64,000 nucleotides of DNA from positions 1,736,001 through 1,800,000 of the forward strand of contig OZ252054.1 of the NCBI GenBank assembly GCA_965248035.1, given 5' to 3'. This DNA comes from BJGV01 sp964194745 (lineage in GTDB: Bacteria; Pseudomonadota; Gammaproteobacteria; Burkholderiales; Nitrosomonadaceae). This document shows, one piece after another, positions 60,177-64,000 of this stretch; positions within the stretch are counted from its first letter, which is position 1; the number at the start of each line of letters is the position of its first letter. A program made the translations under genes and the position numbers. Below the pieces are notes generated by a model. That model was not told where the DNA came from and ran no database searches. It saw nothing but the letters and a program-made list of their open reading frames with translations.

Positions 60177-61970
60177 ATGCCCAATATAAAAGAATACACA
60201 ACAAACGTTTCGGTCCAGGGTGATATATCTGGGCGTAGAGCAACTGTCCGTGATTTCGGTGGGGATGGCTTAATTCGTGTTGGTGCGGCTGCTACTGAAG
60301 CGGCAAGAGATATTGCCAGAGGCAATAGATTTCTTAGAGCACTAGAAGCGAAAAGAGAAGTTACGGATGCAGGCACAGAGATCGCTAGAGCTAACGCAGA
60401 CTGGACGTTGCATTTACGAGACAGAGCTAATGAAGCTCAACCAGGAGATCCTTCATTTGTTCCAAAATTTATTGAGGACTTTGATAATTTTAGAACTAAG
60501 TCTTCTGAAAAATATAAAACTCGTGATGGTCAAGCTGAATTTGAAAAGAAAACTGAGGCTCTAAGATTACAATTAATTACTGAAGCCGGAGATTTGGCTG
60601 CTGAGTTAGAGGGCGCTCATGCAAAAAGCCAGTTTGGCGCAAGCCTTGATGCTTCTAGTAACGTTTTGGTAAATGATCCACTACAGTTTGATAGCTTATT
60701 TCAATCTGTTAAAGACGATCTAAATAATCCAAACAGTACCTATTCAAACATTCCTGCTGCTAAACGTGCTCCACTTGTGCGTCTTGCTGAAGAACAGTTA
60801 TCGGAAGCCGCTGTTCAGGGGATCATAAATTTAGATCCTGTGAGAGCATTAAAAGAATTAAAAAATGGAAAATGGGATGAACATCTTGGAAATGGCAAGC
60901 GCGTATCTCTTGAAAGTGCTGCAGAGCAAGCCATAAGAGCGGAAGAAATAGAGGAAGGTCGTATTTTAGCTGCTCAAGAGAAAGCTAGAAAAGAACAGGA
61001 GAGGGCTACGCAAGAGACTATTGTTCAGAAACTTGCTGATAATTCACTCACGACTGATTTTATCCTGCAATCAAATTTGCCACCAGTAGGCCAAGGATCA
61101 AAAGAACATTATCTGGATGTGCTTAGTAGAAGAAATACAGAGAATGGCGAAAAGCCAATTACAACGAAGCCATCAGTAATGCTGGATCTGTTTACTAGAG
61201 TTCACTTGCCAGTAGGTGATCCTAGAAAAATAACTGATGAAGCGCAGTTAAACCAAGCCTACATCGACGGCAATCTTTCTTTCCCTGATTTTCAGAAATT
61301 ACGCGGCGAGGTTAATGAATCTAGAACCCCAGAAGGCGAGAAGTTGGGTAAACGTAAGTCCGCTTTCATAAGCGGCATAAGTGCACAAATTGACAAGTCA
61401 AATCCTCTTCTTGGGAAAGTAGATCAAACAGGCAAACAACAACTGTACGAGTTTAGTTTCTTCGTTGACAGGAAAGTAGAGGAATACAAAAAAGAAGGGA
61501 AAGATCCATATAATCTATTTGATCCAAATAAACCAGATTATCTAGGCAGTAAGAGTGTCCTATCCGGTTATCAAAAAACAGTTCAACAATCAATGCAAGA
61601 GGTTACTAAATCTATACGTGGGGTACCTGGTAACAATGCTCCAAGATTGCCACAAGGAATGATTAGGCCTGGAAATATAGATATGAGTAAGCGGGTACGG
61701 GTTGATAGCAAGGACGGTTCATTTAGCACAGTTGTATCAAAGTCTTTTGATGTTGGTGGTGAAGAGGTTTTGCTTCCAACACTTGACCCGCAAGGGAAGA
61801 AAATGACTGACAAAGAGACATTAGATAGGTTTTTTAAAACGGGTGATCATTTAGGAATATTTGATTCTCCTACTGCTGCTACCAATTTTGCCAAATCACT
61901 AAGTAAGGGGAAGGAAAAAACACGTAGACCAGGAGAATCAATAGCGCAATATCGTGAGCGTACTAAATGA
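60177..61970 (+). CDS. large internal virion-type protein
   Basis: 597 residues, mostly helical, with repeated charged segments. The C-terminus (GEEVLLPTLDPQGKKMTDKETLDRFFKTGDHLGIFDSPTAATNFAKSL) is a motif seen at the ends of several phage internal or polyvalent proteins. Likely counterpart of T7 gp15. Its stop overlaps the next ATG. Confidence 0.7.
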   Translation: MPNIKEYTTNVSVQGDISGRRATVRDFGGDGLIRVGAAATEAARDIARGNRFLRALEAKREVTDAGTEIARANADWTLHLRDRANEAQPGDPSFVPKFIEDFDNFRTKSSEKYKTRDGQAEFEKKTEALRLQLITEAGDLAAELEGAHAKSQFGASLDASSNVLVNDPLQFDSLFQSVKDDLNNPNSTYSNIPAAKRAPLVRLAEEQLSEAAVQGIINLDPVRALKELKNGKWDEHLGNGKRVSLESAAEQAIRAEEIEEGRILAAQEKARKEQERATQETIVQKLADNSLTTDFILQSNLPPVGQGSKEHYLDVLSRRNTENGEKPITTKPSVMLDLFTRVHLPVGDPRKITDEAQLNQAYIDGNLSFPDFQKLRGEVNESRTPEGEKLGKRKSAFISGISAQIDKSNPLLGKVDQTGKQQLYEFSFFVDRKVEEYKKEGKDPYNLFDPNKPDYLGSKSVLSGYQKTVQQSMQEVTKSIRGVPGNNAPRLPQGMIRPGNIDMSKRVRVDSKDGSFSTVVSKSFDVGGEEVLLPTLDPQGKKMTDKETLDRFFKTGDHLGIFDSPTAATNFAKSLSKGKEKTRRPGESIAQYRERTK

Positions 61971-64000
61971 CATTACAAAGTGAAATGGTTGAGCTTCAAG
62001 AGGTCGGGTTCACTGGTGAAGAAATCGGTGAGTGGGCGGCTAATGAGCGCAAGAAACTATCTCAAGTAGGATTTAGTGAGGTAGAGATTGATGCTGAGTT
62101 CGGCCAAAAGGAACTTGACGGCAAAAAACTTAGCAAGCAGTTCACAGAAAGCTTCGAGAAAGCACAACAGCCAGAGGCAGAAGGTGGAGAACTAAGGCCG
62201 GTTACGAATTTCGATGACGCTTTCTTTGCTGGATTTGGGTTCTCTGCATCTAGTTTAGCCGTGAAGAAACCAGAAACGATCTTATCAGAAGACGCGCCTA
62301 GATCCTCCAGAATTGCATCAAATATCGGTACGTTAGCTGGAGACTTTCCGTTTATGGCTATAGGTGCACTTGCAGGGGCAGGTATCGGTGGGATCCCTGG
62401 GGCTGTTATTGGTATGGGTGCCGCATTTGCTCTGCCAGAGGCATTCAGGGCTACTCTCATGGATGCTTATGAGAAGGGTGAGTTTACAAACTTCTCTGAA
62501 GCATGGGACCGAATATCAGGCATATTTTTAGATACCGCTAAAGCTTGGGTAACGGGCGCTGCGACTGGAGGAGTGGGTGGCAAGGTTGGTCAAGTGCTCC
62601 AGAAAAGTAGTCCAGCTCTTGCCTCTCCAGTGGTGCGAGAATCATTAAAGACGGCCTCAGAGATCAGCACTATGGTTACGGTAGGTAGTGCCCTGGAGGG
62701 TCATGTACCTGATGCTGATGAGTTCATAGATGCAGCAATCGTTATTGGTGGATTGAAAGGGGCTACTCGCGTTGCTGAAAAGGGAAGGAATTTATATTTA
62801 AAGACAGGCATTCGTTCGCGTGACTACATAGCTGACGCACAGAAAGATGTGACCATAACGCAGGATATGGCCTCTAAGAATATCGAGGTACCAAGGGCAT
62901 ATCAAAAGATAGTTGGTGAGACCAAGCCAGAGACAAAAGTAGAGCCTACAAAGCAAGTTCCCGAGCCAGAAACAACAGGTAAGCTTGAATCAGCTAAGAA
63001 AGGGATTCTAGGAAAACTCAATATAGGCGGAGGTACTAAGAAAGATCCTCTAACTGTCGAACGTCTATATACGATGGTATTCAGTGACCTGAATCCAATT
63101 CGTCAGGCTGTAAAAGATGCGACTGGTAAGAAGGGACTTAAGGTTAGTGAAGATCCTGCAAAACTCGCTCAACTCTTACGTGGCGCTCCAGGCAAAGCAG
63201 ATCAGATGCTTGAGTTCTCTACATTTGATTTCAAAACGCTAAAGAATAATGGGAAATCGTTAAAGCAAGTTTTAGGTCCGGTTCGTGAGAACCTTAATGA
63301 CTTCCGTGCCTACATTACTTCCAAACGTGCTATCGAACTCGAAGGCAGGGATATTAAATCAGGCTTAGATATTGAGCAAGCAAAACAGGTTGTAAAGGGA
63401 GATGCCAAGTTTGAACCTATATTGAGAGAGTTAGTAGATTATCAGAATAGGGTAGCAGCTTATTTGCGTGACTCTGGCGTTTTATCTACTGAGTCATATA
63501 ACTTGATGCTCAAAGCTAATAAGGATTATGTGCCGTTTTATAGAATGATAGAGGAAGGTACTGGTCTTGGTAAGGGGCTCACTGTTAGAAACCCTATAAA
63601 GGCAATCAAGGGCTCTGAGCGTGATGTGATTGACCCTCTAGAGTCGATCATCAAGAACACTTATCTCTATACCACAATGGCAGAACGTAACGCTGTAGGG
63701 GTCAAGTTCATAAAGATGGCCAATGATTCTGGTAGATCACAAGACTTCATAAAGAAAGTAAAAACAGAAATAAAGGGCACTCAGATTGAAGAAGCTGAGA
63801 TGACTAGATTCTTAGAGCAACATGGTATTAAGAATCCACCAGCGGAACTCCTTACAGTGTTTAGGGCCATACGCTCACCCCTGGCTGAAAACGAAATAGC
63901 TGTTTTTGAGAATGGTAAGAGAACAGTATATGAAGTTGAACCTGATGTAGCCGCAGCGTTTAAAGCTGCTGATAATGAATCTGCTGGATTACTTATCAAG
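61967..64000 (+). CDS. very large internal virion / polyvalent-type protein, 5' part
   Basis: Open for 678 codons from ATG 61967 to the end of the window. It starts with two related segments (LQEVGFTGEEIGEWAANE and LSQVGFSEVEIDAEFG). A hydrophobic Gly-rich region follows (about 104-150: GTLAGDFPFMAIGALAGAGIGGIPGAVIGMGAAFALP), then a long mixed region. This is the layout of T7 gp16-like ejection proteins of BPP-1-type phages. Any enzymatic domain would lie beyond the window. Confidence 0.75.
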   Translation, partial: MTLQSEMVELQEVGFTGEEIGEWAANERKKLSQVGFSEVEIDAEFGQKELDGKKLSKQFTESFEKAQQPEAEGGELRPVTNFDDAFFAGFGFSASSLAVKKPETILSEDAPRSSRIASNIGTLAGDFPFMAIGALAGAGIGGIPGAVIGMGAAFALPEAFRATLMDAYEKGEFTNFSEAWDRISGIFLDTAKAWVTGAATGGVGGKVGQVLQKSSPALASPVVRESLKTASEISTMVTVGSALEGHVPDADEFIDAAIVIGGLKGATRVAEKGRNLYLKTGIRSRDYIADAQKDVTITQDMASKNIEVPRAYQKIVGETKPETKVEPTKQVPEPETTGKLESAKKGILGKLNIGGGTKKDPLTVERLYTMVFSDLNPIRQAVKDATGKKGLKVSEDPAKLAQLLRGAPGKADQMLEFSTFDFKTLKNNGKSLKQVLGPVRENLNDFRAYITSKRAIELEGRDIKSGLDIEQAKQVVKGDAKFEPILRELVDYQNRVAAYLRDSGVLSTESYNLMLKANKDYVPFYRMIEEGTGLGKGLTVRNPIKAIKGSERDVIDPLESIIKNTYLYTTMAERNAVGVKFIKMANDSGRSQDFIKKVKTEIKGTQIEEAEMTRFLEQHGIKNPPAELLTVFRAIRSPLAENEIAVFENGKRTVYEVEPDVAAAFKAADNESAGLLIK

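Larger units (their letters stand above)
28141..64000 (+). mobile_element. podovirus-type prophage (continues beyond the window)
   Basis: A leftward early block, a repressor/operator switch, a rightward replication-recombination block and a head-tail module with Bordetella BPP-1/T7-like proteins follow in normal phage order. It is interrupted by elements C, D and E. There is no integrase, lysis module or right attachment site inside the window, so extent and viability are unknown. Confidence 0.9.

Noticed and set aside
45556..64000. Diversity-generating retroelement, expected from the BPP-1-like phage genes
   Set aside because: No reverse transcriptase, template repeat or variable tail-fibre gene is seen in this window; it could still lie beyond 64 kb.

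Overview
The window looks like a chromosomal segment of a Nitrosomonas-like betaproteobacterium carrying a podovirus-type prophage that runs off the right end. The taxonomic reading is an inference. It rests on moderate G+C, on the EarP/EF-P pair with Arg32, on the leuC-leuD-leuB-asd-fimV-truA gene order, and on protein families seen there such as DUF6607 lipoproteins and DUF2934. No rRNA or other marker is present to confirm it.

Host part A (1-16842) is ordinary and dense: a PLP ornithine/lysine-type decarboxylase with a short leader ORF, thyA-folA on the minus strand, an M17 aminopeptidase, aroC, earP-efp, an MFS transporter, leuCDB, asd, fimV, and the 5' third of truA. truA is cut by a mobile element (A, 16843-20628), and its 3' part is not in this window. 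Host part B (20629-25790) holds tRNA-Arg(ACG), an FNR-type regulator, small membrane or secreted proteins, a frameshifted monooxygenase pseudogene and a DUF2934 protein.

The prophage (about 28141 to beyond 64000) has a lambda-like early plan. A leftward block from pL carries recT, a J-domain protein, small coupled ORFs and two pentapeptide-repeat proteins. A short repressor lies between two operator clusters built on TTACCA-NN-TGGTAA. A rightward block carries Cro- and CII-like regulators, replication proteins, an orphan DNA methyltransferase, a PD-(D/E)xK nuclease, NinB, a Ref-like HNH protein and a Q-like antiterminator. Then come the late genes: terS, terL, portal, a Bbp19-like protein, scaffold, coat, decoration-type proteins, T7 gp11/gp12-like tail tube proteins and internal virion proteins. 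No integrase is visible in the window.

The most striking content is a set of five IS1595-type elements (A, B, C, D, E), each a transposable restriction-modification cassette. All have the same gene order on the transposase strand: ISXO2/IS1595 transposase, amino-DNA methyltransferase, a restriction-endonuclease-like protein, and (in four) a tiny ORF. Neighbouring frames mostly overlap by 1-4 bases or more. Four of the elements share the terminal sequence (G)GGAATTATATAC, followed by an element-specific core word that recurs near the transposase promoter. The endonucleases belong to unrelated families (Eco47II-like, BglII-like, PmeII-like and two unassigned). Element A also carries a Panacea-type antitoxin plus a two-helix membrane protein. 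Element E is the cleanest: 51-bp perfect terminal inverted repeats and an 8-bp target duplication. It splits a phage gene that can be rebuilt exactly when the element is removed. Its methyltransferase is out of frame at a run of nine G. Element D has lost almost all of its transposase and abuts a truncated right end of element C. Together they look like selfish transposons that pair mobility with restriction-modification, and in one case toxin-antitoxin, cargo.
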